Positions 1 to 7,474 of a stretch of DNA of 64,000 bases are shown here, one piece after another. A program made the position numbers and the translations under genes. The stretch is from Clostridium sp. 26_21 (GTDB taxonomy: Bacteria > Bacillota > Clostridia > TANB77 > CAG-508), in assembly GCA_001915995.1 (NCBI GenBank), contig MNRO01000019.1:163987-227986 (forward strand). The letters are read 5' to 3'. Position 1 is the stretch's first letter. Each line of letters begins with the position of its first letter. The notes under the pieces are model-generated. The model was given only the letters and a program-made list of their open reading frames with translations. It was not told the DNA's origin and did no database searches.

Positions 1-2
1 AG

Positions 3-101
3 TGTAGAAAAGTAGGAAAAGAGGTTTTTTATACACTTGATGATGAACATGTAAAAGAAGTGTTTGAAGTTGCAATAGAGCATATTGAACATAAAAGATA
101 G
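3..101 (+). CDS. ArsR/SmtB-family metal-sensing repressor, C-terminal fragment
   Basis: Only the last 32 codons are in the window; the gene begins upstream. The fragment ends with a helix containing DDEHVKEVFEVAIEHIEH, which resembles the last helix (alpha-5) of CzrA/CadC/SmtB-type repressors, where Asp and His residues bind Zn or Cd at the dimer interface. Such proteins release their operator when metal binds and so derepress an efflux pump. The metal ATPase operon starts about 180 bases downstream on the same strand, which fits a regulator-transporter pair. Family assignment from so short a piece is fairly confident because of the His/Asp spacing; the metal specificity is inference. Confidence 0.6.
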   Translation, partial: CRKVGKEVFYTLDDEHVKEVFEVAIEHIEHKR

Positions 102-227
102 GATTGGAAAATATTTATAAATTTGGCTGTGTTAAATTTCATTTAAAACGCGGTTACATACACTATGTATGCGCCCTTGCCTTTTAAATAAAATTTGCCT
201 TGCCAAAATTCAACTATTTTCCAATCC
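101..227. repeat. 127-base imperfect inverted repeat (large hairpin)
   Basis: The stretch begins at the last base of the ArsR stop codon and ends 50 bases before the HMA gene. Its two 61-base arms (101-161 and 167-227) are imperfect inverted copies around a 5-base centre. The outer 13 bases (GGATTGGAAAATA) match perfectly and so do the innermost bases around CATAC/GTATG. It could be a miniature mobile element, a REP-like sequence or a long RNA hairpin between regulator and pump. No transposase is nearby and no target-site duplication is obvious. Confidence 0.75.
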
Positions 228-277
228 AGGTATACAATTTTTGAAATAAATATAAAAAAGAATGGTAGGTAATTATT

Positions 278-499
278 ATGAAAATGAAATTTAAAATAAA
301 AGGAATTGATTGTGCAAATTGTGCAGCAGAATTAGAAAGAGCTATACAAAAAATAGATGGTGTAACAGAGGCATCTTTGAGTTTTATGACAGAAAAATTG
401 GTAATGGAAATTGAAGATGATAGAAAAGATGAAGTATTAAAAAATTTAAAAAAGGTTGTGAAAAAAGAAGAACCTGATTGTACTATAGAGGAAATTTAA
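278..499 (+). CDS. Stand-alone heavy-metal-associated (HMA) domain protein
   Basis: This 73-residue cytosolic protein is a single HMA ferredoxin-like fold with the metal site GIDCANCA near residues 9-16. Such domains hand soft metals (Cu, Zn, Cd) to P1B-type ATPases. It lies 44 bases upstream of a Zn/Cd-type ATPase that has no N-terminal HMA domain of its own, so it probably acts as that pump's detached metal-binding domain or chaperone. The Asp before the first Cys (DCxxC) is typical of Zn/Cd rather than Cu(I) HMA domains. The gene is likely co-transcribed with the ATPase. Confidence 0.85.
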   Translation: MKMKFKIKGIDCANCAAELERAIQKIDGVTEASLSFMTEKLVMEIEDDRKDEVLKNLKKVVKKEEPDCTIEEI

Positions 500-543
500 T
501 TCTTTCTCAATTTTGGTTTTGTTTCAAGAAAGGAAAAAGATAA

Positions 544-2394
544 ATGAAAAAAAGAGGAATTAAAATAATAATATCAGCAATATTATTTGTATTAGCATTA
601 GTAATTCCATTTTCAAATGAATGGATAAATAATGGATTGTTTATTATAAGTTATTTAGTTGTAGGATTTGAAATATTAAAAAAAGCTGTAAGAAATATAT
701 TTAGAGGAAAAGTTTTTGATGAAAACTTTTTAATGGCTGTTGCAACAATAGGTGCATTTGCAATAGGAGAATTTCCAGAAGCTGTTGCTGTTATGCTATT
801 TTACCAAGTTGGTGAATTATTTCAAAGTTATGCTGTTGATAAATCTAGAAAATCAATTGCAAGTTTAATGGATATAAGGCCAGATTATGCAAATATTGAG
901 AAAGATGGAAAAATTGAAAAAGTTGATCCTGATGAAGTGAAAATTGGAGATATAATTATTGTAAAAACAGGAGAAAAAATACCATTAGATGGTGTTGTTG
1001 TTGAGGGTACATCAAGCTTAGATACAATGGCATTGACAGGAGAATCTGTTCCAAGAGTTGTAAAAACAGAAGATGAAGTATTAAGTGGATGTATCAATAA
1101 AGATGGTTTATTAAAAATAATGGTAACTAAAGAATTTGGAGAATCAACAGTAAGTAAAATTTTGGATTTAGTAGAAAATGCAAGTAGTAAAAAATCAAAA
1201 TCTGAAAACTTTATTACAAAATTTGCAAAATATTATACTCCAACAGTAGTTATAATAGCTGTACTTTTAGCATTTATACCACCAATAATATTAAAAGATT
1301 TTAGCACATTTTCAGTATGGCTATATAGAGCATTGGCATTTTTAGTTGTATCATGTCCATGTGCATTAGTAATATCAATACCATTAAGTTTTTTTGGTGG
1401 AATTGGTGGAGCATCTAAAATGGGAATATTAATAAAAGGAAGTAACTATTTAGAGGCATTAGCAAACACAGAAACAGTAGTATTTGATAAAACAGGAACA
1501 TTAACAGAAGGAATTTTTGAAGTTCAAGATATTTGTGCAGAAGGAATTGAAAAAGATGAGTTATTAAGAATTGTGGCACATGCAGAAAACTATTCAAACC
1601 ATCCAATTGCTAAATCAGTAAAAAAAGCATATAACAAAGAAATTGATGAAAATATCATAAAAAATCCACAAGAATTAAGTGGAAAAGGAATCTTGGCTAA
1701 AATTGATGAAAAAGATATTTTAGTAGGAAATGAAAAGTTAATGTTAGAAGAAAAAATAGACTTTGAAAAATGTGATGAAGTGGGAACAATATTATATGTT
1801 GCAATTAATAAAAAATATGTAGGATATGTATTAATTGCGGATAAAATAAAACAAGATTCTCCAAAAACAATTAGAGAACTAAAAGCAATGAATATTAAAG
1901 AAACAGTAATGCTTACAGGTGACAAAAAAGAAGTTGGAGAATATGTTGCTAAAAAGTTAAATATTGATAAGGTTTATACTGAATTATTACCAGATGGAAA
2001 AGTTGAAAAAGTAGAAGAATTATTAAAACAAAAGAGTGAAAAAGGAAAGCTTGTATTTGTTGGTGACGGAATAAATGATGCACCTGTTTTAACAATTTCA
2101 GATATTGGTGTTGCAATGGGTGGGCTTGGATCTGATGCTGCAATAGAAGCAGCAGATATTGTTATAATGACAGATGAAACTTCAAAAATAAGTAAAGCAA
2201 TTAACTTATCAAAAAAGACAATGAGAATTGTTCGTGAAAATATTATTTTTGCAATATTTGTAAAAATAGCAGTTCTTGTATTAACTGCATTTGGAGCCTC
2301 TACGATGTGGGAAGCTGTCTTTGCAGATGTAGGAGTTTCTGTTATTGCAATAATTAACGCTTTAAGAATGTTGAATATAAAGAAATTTGAATAA
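544..2394 (+). CDS. cadA: Zn(II)/Cd(II)/Pb(II)-translocating P1B-type ATPase (CadA/ZntA-like)
   Basis: A 616-residue heavy-metal efflux ATPase of the inner membrane. The visible P-type landmarks, in order, are the actuator TGES motif, the transmembrane metal site SCPCALVIS (C271-P-C273), the phosphorylated Asp in DKTGTLT (D315), the HP locus (NHPIAKS), MLTGD, and the hinge GDGINDAP. The last membrane segments carry FVKI and ADVG, the Lys/Asp pair of the P1B-2 (Zn/Cd/Pb) subgroup rather than the Cu(I) subgroup. The protein begins directly with membrane helices; the HMA domain is a separate gene upstream. A ribosome binding site (AGAAAGGA) precedes the ATG. Regulation by the upstream ArsR protein is inferred from position. 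Confidence 0.92.
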   Translation: MKKRGIKIIISAILFVLALVIPFSNEWINNGLFIISYLVVGFEILKKAVRNIFRGKVFDENFLMAVATIGAFAIGEFPEAVAVMLFYQVGELFQSYAVDKSRKSIASLMDIRPDYANIEKDGKIEKVDPDEVKIGDIIIVKTGEKIPLDGVVVEGTSSLDTMALTGESVPRVVKTEDEVLSGCINKDGLLKIMVTKEFGESTVSKILDLVENASSKKSKSENFITKFAKYYTPTVVIIAVLLAFIPPIILKDFSTFSVWLYRALAFLVVSCPCALVISIPLSFFGGIGGASKMGILIKGSNYLEALANTETVVFDKTGTLTEGIFEVQDICAEGIEKDELLRIVAHAENYSNHPIAKSVKKAYNKEIDENIIKNPQELSGKGILAKIDEKDILVGNEKLMLEEKIDFEKCDEVGTILYVAINKKYVGYVLIADKIKQDSPKTIRELKAMNIKETVMLTGDKKEVGEYVAKKLNIDKVYTELLPDGKVEKVEELLKQKSEKGKLVFVGDGINDAPVLTISDIGVAMGGLGSDAAIEAADIVIMTDETSKISKAINLSKKTMRIVRENIIFAIFVKIAVLVLTAFGASTMWEAVFADVGVSVIAIINALRMLNIKKFE

Positions 2395-2397
2395 TAG

Positions 2398-2430
2398 AAA
2401 AAACGCAATCTTAATTGATTGCGTTTTTTA
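2398..2430. terminator. Intrinsic terminator, probably bidirectional
   Basis: A stem of AAAAAACGCAATC paired with GATTGCGTTTTTT around a 6-base loop lies just after the cadA stop and before the end of the convergent minus-strand gene. A-rich and T-rich flanks allow it to work in both directions. Confidence 0.85.
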
Positions 2431-2452
2431 TGGAATGAATATGATTTTGAAA

Positions 2453-2815
2453 TTATTTCTTGTTAAAATTCAAACATTCTACAACAAAATCGTTTGCAGA
2501 ATTTCCATCTACCTCAACTTCTAAATATTGAGAAGGAATATATACAATAAAAATTCGTTTACATTTATCATTGAGAACCCAATGATGTTTAATTGATTTT
2601 GTGTAGGTGTTTGTAAGTATAATTTTACAAGAAGTATCTTTTCCTACATTTGCTTTTATGATAACAAGCCCTCTCAGACCAGTACCGGTAGAGAAAACGT
2701 AATGTCCTTTTTCAAAGAAGAAAAGTACTAATTTATTATCCATTAAAAAGCAAATGCTCCAAGTGATTGCTACAAAAACAATCACAGGTAAGATAATCAA
2801 TAAATTCCGAGCCAT
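2453..2815 (-). CDS. Hypothetical membrane-anchored protein (120 aa)
   Basis: Not recognised. The protein starts with one hydrophobic segment (about residues 4-26, RNLLIILPVIVFVAITWSI and onward) followed by about 90 mostly polar, beta-rich residues, so it is probably a small membrane-anchored protein with an outside domain. I chose the ATG at 2815, nine codons inside the longest open frame, because GGAGGG lies 7 bases upstream of it. A promoter (TTGACT, 17 bases, TATTAT) lies about 95 bases upstream. Codon use is less AT-rich than in neighbouring housekeeping genes. It is one of the solitary cassette-like genes of this window. Confidence 0.6.
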   Translation of the reverse strand: MARNLLIILPVIVFVAITWSICFLMDNKLVLFFFEKGHYVFSTGTGLRGLVIIKANVGKDTSCKIILTNTYTKSIKHHWVLNDKCKRIFIVYIPSQYLEVEVDGNSANDFVVECLNFNKK

Positions 2816-2836
2816 ATTTTTTCCCTCCATTACATA

Positions 2837-2902
2837 ACTCAATTGAGTGATTACATTTGTAAGTAAAAACTTACAAAATCAAGGTACTTTACCTTAACAG
2901 GT
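2837..2902. promoter_or_regulatory. Leader with three perfect palindromes
   Basis: Between the promoter and the start of the minus-strand gene at 2815 lie ACTCAATTGAGT (2837-2848), GTAAGT-aaaa-ACTTAC (2859-2874) and AAGGTA-ctt-TACCTT (2881-2895), followed by an overlapping ACCT/AGGT dyad. Three dyads in 66 bases suggest operator sites or RNA hairpins controlling this gene. No known riboswitch was recognised. Confidence 0.5.
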
Positions 2903-2905
2903 AAA

Positions 2906-2934
2906 ATAATACCATAAATTTACATAAAAGTCAA
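2906..2934 (-). promoter_or_regulatory. Sigma-A-type promoter for the 2453-2815 gene
   Basis: On the minus strand TTGACT (2929-2934) and TATTAT (2906-2911) are separated by exactly 17 bases. Confidence 0.7.
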
Positions 2935-2940
2935 TTTTTA

Positions 2941-2971
2941 TATACTAGGAAGGTATAACTTTCCTAGTATA
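2941..2971. repeat. 31-base palindrome, copy 1
   Basis: TATACTAGGAA and TTCCTAGTATA face each other across a 9-base centre that is itself nearly symmetrical. It lies between the promoter of one cassette-like gene and the terminator of the next. A related perfect palindrome is found at 33271-33305. The right halves are alike and both continue with an A-rich ATAAAxAG stretch. Confidence 0.7.
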
Positions 2972-2978
2972 TAAAGAG

Positions 2979-3020
2979 AAAAGAGCAAACTTAGAAGTTC
3001 TGTTCTAAGTTTGCTCTTTT
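2979..3020 (-). terminator. Strong intrinsic terminator of the 3031-3576 gene
   Basis: A perfect 18-base-pair stem (AAAAGAGCAAACTTAGAA against its complement at 3003-3020) encloses a 6-base loop, with a run of T on the minus strand. It sits directly downstream of the minus-strand gene. Confidence 0.85.
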
Positions 3021-3030
3021 TAAATAACCA

Positions 3031-3576
3031 TTACAATGGTTTGTTTTTTCCTGTCAATTCTTCCTTTAGATGATTCATTGCCCAATCGTGCTGGTTGCAG
3101 ATATAGTATCCCTTGCTTTGAAATTCATCAGTACCATCATCGAGTAAAAACAATTCGTATGCAATATTATAAGCGAAGTTTCCACAATGTATGGGCATAG
3201 GAATATTAGAATTCGACTTTGAAATTTTCAATAGGCATAGAGCATGTAGTAACGAAAAATAGTAAAAGGCAGAAGGAGAATCAATTATGTATGTAAGAGA
3301 ACTTAACTCTTCTATAATACGGTCAGAAATCTCTTTTTGAATTTGTTTCATTTCCTTTTTGGTGAATTTTTTATTAAAAGGAAGATGAAGTTCACTATAG
3401 AATGGATTCTCATAATAAGCTCCTGCAAAAATTATTTCCCAGTACTTATTAGGAATAATTTTAGGGTAAGAAATAGCTTCGCCTATATATTCACAAAAAT
3501 GAAATGTAGACGTTATCCACATAGGAGCCTCAAGATCTTTAATAAATTTTTCCAAATACTCTTTTTCAATCATCAT
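3031..3576 (-). CDS. Hypothetical protein (181 aa)
   Basis: Not recognised. This is a soluble-looking, mixed alpha-helical protein rich in aromatic residues (Phe, Tyr, Trp) with no signal peptide or membrane helix. I use the ATG at 3576, not the earlier in-frame codon at 3654, because GGAGGAAAAC lies just upstream of 3576. It has its own promoter (TTGCAA, 17 bases, TATACT, ending about 70 bases upstream) and its own very strong terminator, so it is a monocistronic unit. Codon use is less AT-biased than that of the flanking genes, which hints at separate acquisition. Confidence 0.6.
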   Translation of the reverse strand: MMIEKEYLEKFIKDLEAPMWITSTFHFCEYIGEAISYPKIIPNKYWEIIFAGAYYENPFYSELHLPFNKKFTKKEMKQIQKEISDRIIEELSSLTYIIDSPSAFYYFSLLHALCLLKISKSNSNIPMPIHCGNFAYNIAYELFLLDDGTDEFQSKGYYICNQHDWAMNHLKEELTGKNKPL

Positions 3577-3644
3577 GTTGTTTTCCTCCAATTGTAAATT
3601 TGTGACAGAAAAAAATCGACAAATGTCAAAGACATCATATATAG

Positions 3645-3673
3645 AGTATAGCACTAATTTACATAACTTGCAA
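3645..3673 (-). promoter_or_regulatory. Putative promoter of the 3031-3576 gene
   Basis: On the minus strand TTGCAA (3668-3673) and TATACT (3645-3650) are spaced by 17 bases. Confidence 0.55.
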
Positions 3674-3759
3674 GAGTGACAAAAAATATTTTGGGCAAAA
3701 TATAGACATTTGAGGTTAAGTAGTGTAAAATAATTAAGTATAAAAAGGAGATTTTAAAT

Positions 3760-4371
3760 ATGATATTGAAAAACAAATTAGGAATAGAAAATCAAATTGA
3801 ATTAGCAAAAAAAGAAGAAAAAATTACTAAATTAAAGGCAAAAAAATTATTTGAAACAGGAAAATTAAATTTTATTGAAGTAGGAACATTTAAAGGGTTA
3901 TCAGAAATACATAAATATTTATTTGAAGATATTTATGACTTTGCAGGAAAAATAAGAACAGAAAATATATCAAAAAGTAATTTTAGATTTGCCTCAGCAA
4001 TGTACTTAAAAGAAGCATTAAATAAAATAGATAAGATGCCACAATCAAATTTTGATGAGATTATAGAAAAATATATAGAAATGAATATTGCACATCCATT
4101 TAGGGAAGGAAATGGTAGAAGTACAAGAATTTGGCTAGATATGATTTTGAAAGAAGAAATTGGAAAAGTAATTGATTGGAGTAAAGTTAATAAAGAAGAT
4201 TATTTACTTGCAATGGAAAGAAGTCCAATAAAAGATACGGAAATAAAAATATTATTAGGTAATGCATTAACAAATATGATTAATGATAGAGAAATTTACA
4301 TGAAAGGAATTGATGCAAGTTATAATTATGAAGGATATTGCTTATATAATACAGAAGATATAGCAGAATAA
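3760..4371 (+). CDS. fic: Class III Fic-domain protein (protein AMP-transferase)
   Basis: This 203-residue Fic enzyme carries the complete catalytic motif [12 protein letters not shown] with catalytic H112 and acidic E116. The C-terminus holds the inhibitory helix motif S187-x-x-x-E191-G, followed by Tyr, as in the small self-inhibited class III proteins such as Neisseria meningitidis NmFic, which adenylylates itself and DNA gyrase B. That a similar target applies here is inference. No separate antitoxin is needed for class III proteins, and none is next to it. It has a good AAAGGAG site and ends 22 bases before the dehydrogenase gene, so the two are probably co-transcribed. Confidence 0.85.
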   Translation: MILKNKLGIENQIELAKKEEKITKLKAKKLFETGKLNFIEVGTFKGLSEIHKYLFEDIYDFAGKIRTENISKSNFRFASAMYLKEALNKIDKMPQSNFDEIIEKYIEMNIAHPFREGNGRSTRIWLDMILKEEIGKVIDWSKVNKEDYLLAMERSPIKDTEIKILLGNALTNMINDREIYMKGIDASYNYEGYCLYNTEDIAE

Positions 4372-4393
4372 AAATCTTAAATGGAGAAAAATA

Positions 4394-5959
4394 ATGGTAA
4401 GAATAAAAGATATAAAAATAAGAGAAGATTTATTAGAAGAAAAAGTATTAGAGAAAACATTACAAAAAAATAGATTAAAAAAAGAAGAAGTCAAAGAATG
4501 GTATATTTATAAAAAATCAATAGATGCGAGAAAAAAAGAGGATATTTTCTATAATTATACAATAGACATTGAGTTAAAAGATAAAAATAAAGAAAAAAGA
4601 TTTGAAAAAATTGAAGAATATAAAATGCCAGAAATAAAAGTAAAAAGGACAAGTAAAATTCAACCAGTAATAATAGGAGCTGGACCAGCAGGTTTATTTT
4701 CTGCATTAATCTTTGTTGAAAATGGAATAAAGCCAATTCTAATTGAAAGAGGAAAAAGAGTAGAAGATAGAGTAAAAGATGTCGAGGAATTTATAAATAA
4801 TAGAAAATTTAACCCTAAATCTAATATTCAATTTGGAGAAGGTGGAGCAGGAACATTTTCAGATGGAAAATTAAATACAGGAAATTCAAGTATATATTCA
4901 AGAAAAGTACTTGAAGAATTCGTAAAATTTGGTGCGCCAAAAGAAATAATGTATGTTGCAAAACCACATTTAGGAACAGATAATTTGGTAAAGATAGTAA
5001 AAAATATTAGAGAATATATATTAGAAAAAGGTGGACAAATATTTTTTGAAGAAGAGGTTGTAGATTTTAAAATAGAAAAAGGGCAGATAAAATCTGTGAT
5101 AACAGATCAAAAAAGAAAAATAGAAACAGATAGTGTTATATTAGCAATTGGACATAGTGCAAGAGATACATTTAAAAAATTAAATGAACTAGGAGTAAAA
5201 GTAGCCCCAAAAAACTTTGCTGTTGGAGTTAGAATAGAACACTTACAAAAAGATATAAATTTGGCTCAATATGGAAATAAAACAAAATTAAAATTAGGCT
5301 CAGCAGATTATAAATTAGTATATCATGCTTCAAATGGAAGAACTTGTTATACATTTTGTATGTGTCCTGGTGGAAAAGTAATGGCCTCAAATTCAGAAGA
5401 AAATTCAATTGTAACAAATGGAATGAGTAATTTTGCAAGGGATGGAGAAAATGCAAATAGTGCATTACTTGTAAATATATCTGTTGAAGATTTTTATAAA
5501 AAATCACCATTGGATGGAATGTATTTTCAAGAAGAACTAGAGAAAAAAGCATTTGAATTAGGTGGGAAAAATTATAATGCACCAATACAAAGAGTTGAAG
5601 ATTTTTTTAAAAATAAAAAAACAACAAATTTAGGAAAAATAAAGCCAACATATATGCCAGGTGTAACATTTGCAAACTTAAATGAAATATTACCAGAATT
5701 TGTTTCAAATGCTTTAAAAGAAGGATTAACAGAATTAAACCGAAAATTATACGGATTTGCTGATAATGATGCAATAATGACAGGAGTAGAGACAAGAAGT
5801 TCGTCACCAGTACAAATAGCGAGAGATAAAGAAACAATGAATTCAATTAATGTCCAAGGATTATACCCATGTGGAGAAGGCGCAGGATATGCTGGAGGCA
5901 TTATGACAGCGGCAATTGATGGAATAAAATGTGCAATAAAAATCCTTGAAAGTGAATAA
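4394..5959 (+). CDS. NAD(P)/FAD-dependent dehydrogenase (COG2509-type)
   Basis: A 521-residue flavoprotein. After an N-terminal alpha/beta domain of about 90 residues comes the dinucleotide-binding signature GAGPAGLFSA (about residues 95-104). The GEGGAGTFSDGKL stretch and a C-terminal CGEGAGYAGGIMTAA segment that closes the FAD site follow. These features match the uncharacterised FAD-dependent dehydrogenase family conserved in Clostridia and Bacteroidetes. The substrate is unknown. It lies close behind the Fic gene. The following 180 bases are AT-rich with no gene before the 6S RNA. Confidence 0.82.
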   Translation: MVRIKDIKIREDLLEEKVLEKTLQKNRLKKEEVKEWYIYKKSIDARKKEDIFYNYTIDIELKDKNKEKRFEKIEEYKMPEIKVKRTSKIQPVIIGAGPAGLFSALIFVENGIKPILIERGKRVEDRVKDVEEFINNRKFNPKSNIQFGEGGAGTFSDGKLNTGNSSIYSRKVLEEFVKFGAPKEIMYVAKPHLGTDNLVKIVKNIREYILEKGGQIFFEEEVVDFKIEKGQIKSVITDQKRKIETDSVILAIGHSARDTFKKLNELGVKVAPKNFAVGVRIEHLQKDINLAQYGNKTKLKLGSADYKLVYHASNGRTCYTFCMCPGGKVMASNSEENSIVTNGMSNFARDGENANSALLVNISVEDFYKKSPLDGMYFQEELEKKAFELGGKNYNAPIQRVEDFFKNKKTTNLGKIKPTYMPGVTFANLNEILPEFVSNALKEGLTELNRKLYGFADNDAIMTGVETRSSSPVQIARDKETMNSINVQGLYPCGEGAGYAGGIMTAAIDGIKCAIKILESE

Positions 5960-6106
5960 AATTATAGTTATAAAAAAACACTTAATAAAATAAAAAAACA
6001 ATTATGAAAAACAAAGAAAAAATTATTATAAGTGAGCATAAATTTAAAAAAAAGAGATATAATAAAATTAGCATATAAAATTAAAAAAAATTGAACGAAA
6101 AAAGTG

Positions 6107-6135
6107 TTGCAATAGAAAAAAATATATGCTAAAAT
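6107..6135 (+). promoter_or_regulatory. Promoter of 6S RNA
   Basis: TTGCAA (6107-6112), 17 bases, TAAAAT (6130-6135). The predicted transcript start near 6142 precedes the conserved RNA body. Confidence 0.6.
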
Positions 6136-6161
6136 AATTATAACAAATAAATAATTAGAAC

Positions 6162-6389
6162 AAAGCAAAAACCCTGCGTAGTGCGTGTAGACAGAATTTT
6201 TAGAACCTACAAGTTTAAAGAGGGACCTTAAATCTTTGAGTATGGCGTGCAAGCTTACACTTTAGCATTTGTAAAATTACATTTCAAGTAGTAAGAAGCC
6301 CATGAGTATTCAAGAAGGAACCCACCTGTCGAAGACAGGTCCTTAAAAATTCAATCAACTTACGGCTAATGTGGGGATTGCTTTTTTTT
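6162..6389 (+). ncRNA. ssrS: 6S RNA (SsrS), regulator of RNA polymerase
   Basis: A gene-free stretch that looks like 6S RNA. The ends pair (AAAGCAA with TTGCTTT, then ACCCTGCGT with the strand ending GCTAATGTGGGG). Opposite open strands form a central bubble. GAATTTTTA (6194-6202) pairs with TAAAAATTC to re-close the helix. Landmarks in the same order as E. coli 6S are present: a GTATGGCGTGCAAGCT-like arm, AGAAGCC, a small hairpin ACCTGTC-gaa-GACAGGT beside the 3' bubble strand, and ACGGC before the closing stem. A T run follows the closing stem and ends the transcript. The main alternative is another large structured RNA such as raiA. Confidence 0.72.
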
Positions 6390-6519
6390 GTGTGTAAAAG
6401 CTTTAAAATTATAAAGAATTTCTTAAAAAGCTTTTCTTTTTTTGAAAAATATAATATAATGTATTTACAAATTTGATATATTCAAAAAGGTTGATTCTTG
6501 CGAAAGGAAGGATATTTTA

Positions 6520-7416
6520 ATGAAAGAAAAAAAGAAAAGAAATAAGCAACCAAAAAATGAAAAAGAAAGAAATACTGAAAAACATAAAAGCAAAAAAGAA
6601 AGTAAAGAAAATAAAAAAATAAAAAAAGATGCTAAAATGAAGTTTAAATATAAACATCCTAAATTAGCAATTATACTAAAAATATTATTAGTATTGATTA
6701 TATTAATGATAGTTATAGGTGCAGGTGTTGCTATAGGACTTATATATGGTTTTTGGGGAGACGATTTTAAAATAGATTTATCAAAATTAACAATGATAGA
6801 AAACACTGTAATTGTTGATTCAAATGAAAATGTTTTAGCAGAACTAAATGGAAATGAAAGTAGAAAAATTATAACATTAGATGAAATGTCACCATATTTA
6901 CCTAAAGCTTACATAGCAATAGAAGATGAAAGATTTTATCAACATCATGGTGTAGACTTTAAAAGAACTACAGCCGCAGTACTTTCATTTGTAACACACT
7001 TTGGAAAGTCAACAGCAGGTGGAGGAAGTACAATAACACAACAGTTAGTAAAAAATATAACACAAGATAAAGAAAGCAGTGGAATTGAGGGAGTATTAAG
7101 AAAAGTAAAAGAATGGGCAAAAGCATATCAAATAGAAAACGAATTGAGTAAAAATCAAATATTAGAATTATATTTAAATTTAATTCTTGTTGGTGGCAGA
7201 AATTATGGAGTTCAAACAGGAGCAGAATATTATTTTAATACAGATGCCTCAAATTTAAGTATAGCACAATGTGCATTTTTAGCAGGAATAAATAATTCAC
7301 CTAATAGATATAATCCATATTCTGAAACAGACCACACAGAATTAATAAAAAAGAGAACCAAAACAGTATTAGGACAAATGAAAAAATTGCGGATCTATAA
7401 ATCAAGAAGAATATGA
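6520..7416 (+). CDS. pbpA: Penicillin-binding protein 1A, N-terminal part (frameshifted)
   Basis: First half of a class A penicillin-binding protein, which polymerises and crosslinks peptidoglycan. A Lys/Glu-rich cytoplasmic tail (about 45 residues) and one membrane helix (about 50-75) are followed by the GT51 glycosyltransferase domain with E135 in EDERFYQHHG, the GGSTITQQLVKN motif and the KNQILELYLN motif. The frame breaks near position 7390. One extra base in the run reading TTGCGGATC shifts translation to a stop at 7414, whereas the continuing frame resumes as GSINQEEYD in the next fragment. It is either a true frameshift or a sequencing/assembly error. The start has an AAGGAAGG site. 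Confidence 0.8.
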   Translation: MKEKKKRNKQPKNEKERNTEKHKSKKESKENKKIKKDAKMKFKYKHPKLAIILKILLVLIILMIVIGAGVAIGLIYGFWGDDFKIDLSKLTMIENTVIVDSNENVLAELNGNESRKIITLDEMSPYLPKAYIAIEDERFYQHHGVDFKRTTAAVLSFVTHFGKSTAGGGSTITQQLVKNITQDKESSGIEGVLRKVKEWAKAYQIENELSKNQILELYLNLILVGGRNYGVQTGAEYYFNTDASNLSIAQCAFLAGINNSPNRYNPYSETDHTELIKKRTKTVLGQMKKLRIYKSRRI

Positions 7417-7474
7417 TTCAGCAGTAGCAGAAGTAGAAGCAGGATTCAAATTTGAAAATGGAGTAAAAGGAAAT

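Noticed and set aside
101..227. Insertion sequence end
   Set aside because: No transposase or second end is in the window, so only an inverted repeat can be claimed.
5968..6252. An open frame on the minus strand across the 6S RNA region
   Set aside because: It is low-complexity, Phe/Leu-rich, lacks a ribosome binding site, and lies antisense to a structured RNA.
6162..6389. raiA-type RNA as the identity of the structured RNA
   Set aside because: The order of landmarks (paired ends with bubble, GGCGTGCAAGCT-like arm, AGAAGCC, hairpin next to the 3' bubble strand, ACGGC) parallels 6S RNA more closely. A covariance search with the 6S and raiA models would settle it.
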